From positions 16,839,318 to 16,903,317 of the forward strand of contig NC_091147.1 in NCBI RefSeq assembly GCF_041381155.1: a DNA stretch of 64,000 bases, given 5' to 3'. Below are positions 63,971 to 64,000 of the stretch, in pieces (position 1 is the stretch's first letter; each line of letters starts with the position of its first letter). Under the pieces are notes generated by a model that searched no databases, was not told where the DNA came from, and saw nothing but the letters and a program-made list of their open reading frames with translations. This DNA is from Argopecten irradians (lineage: Eukaryota > Mollusca > Bivalvia > Pectinida > Pectinidae). Position numbers and translations under genes: made by a program.

Positions 63971-64000
63971 CACAGAGAAATAGTGTAAATGTGCGTAGTT

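Larger units (their letters stand above)
53925..64000. other. Gene-poor terminal region
   Basis: Ten kilobases without a supported gene. It contains a T-run (55991-56018), an A-run (57222-57241) and hairpins at 57262, 59341 and 61329. CGCGAA-type elements lie at 60071 and 62951, a worn SINE-like repeat at 58461-58700 and a minisatellite at the end. Several open frames exist but none shows a domain, splice pattern or codon bias that I can support. Confidence 0.5.

Overview
The window is AT-rich animal DNA with spliced genes, long introns and many short inverted-repeat elements. The gene families (a divergent ionotropic glutamate receptor, intronless rhodopsin-class receptors with ERC in place of DRY, a C2H2 zinc-finger factor, a Golgi sulfotransferase) and the repeats (tRNA-headed SINEs with a shared 'cgtcctattaacag' tail, CGCGAA-type MITEs) point to a mollusc, most likely a bivalve. 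That assignment is inference from recalled repeat and gene style; no database was searched.

Layout. 1-1414: last three exons of a short-chain dehydrogenase resembling 3-hydroxybutyrate dehydrogenase (+). 1415-5542: intergenic, with MITEs and a minus-strand SINE. 5543-16848: seven-exon ionotropic glutamate receptor (+) with no amino-terminal domain; its introns hold a possible alternative signal-peptide exon, a MITE and a TTAA-flanked long-TIR element. 18885-19946: intronless orphan rhodopsin-class GPCR (-). 20000-26465: intergenic, with a degenerate tandem array 5' of the GPCR and several repeats. 26466-29752: two-exon nine-finger C2H2 protein (+) with an upstream ORF and an acidic repetitive tail. 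29753-32739: tandem repeats. 32740-41161: type II membrane carbohydrate sulfotransferase (+), in which one intron carries a 3-kb element with about 530-bp inverted ends. 46669-46792: an unrecognised coding-like exon. 47580-48825 and 51231-51775: 5'-truncated LINE 3' ends, the first carrying a (CT)93 run. 52704-53924: second intronless GPCR (+), a clear paralogue of the first. 53925-64000: no gene recognised, many hairpin elements and a terminal 22-bp minisatellite.

The genes do not form an operon or an obvious pathway. The two GPCRs and the glutamate receptor would act in signalling at the membrane, the sulfotransferase in the Golgi and the zinc-finger protein in the nucleus. The most notable items are the compact glutamate receptor with a non-standard pore and M3 segment, the diverged GPCR pair and the unusual density of snap-back elements. 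No virus-like element, CRISPR array, rRNA or intact tRNA gene was recognised.
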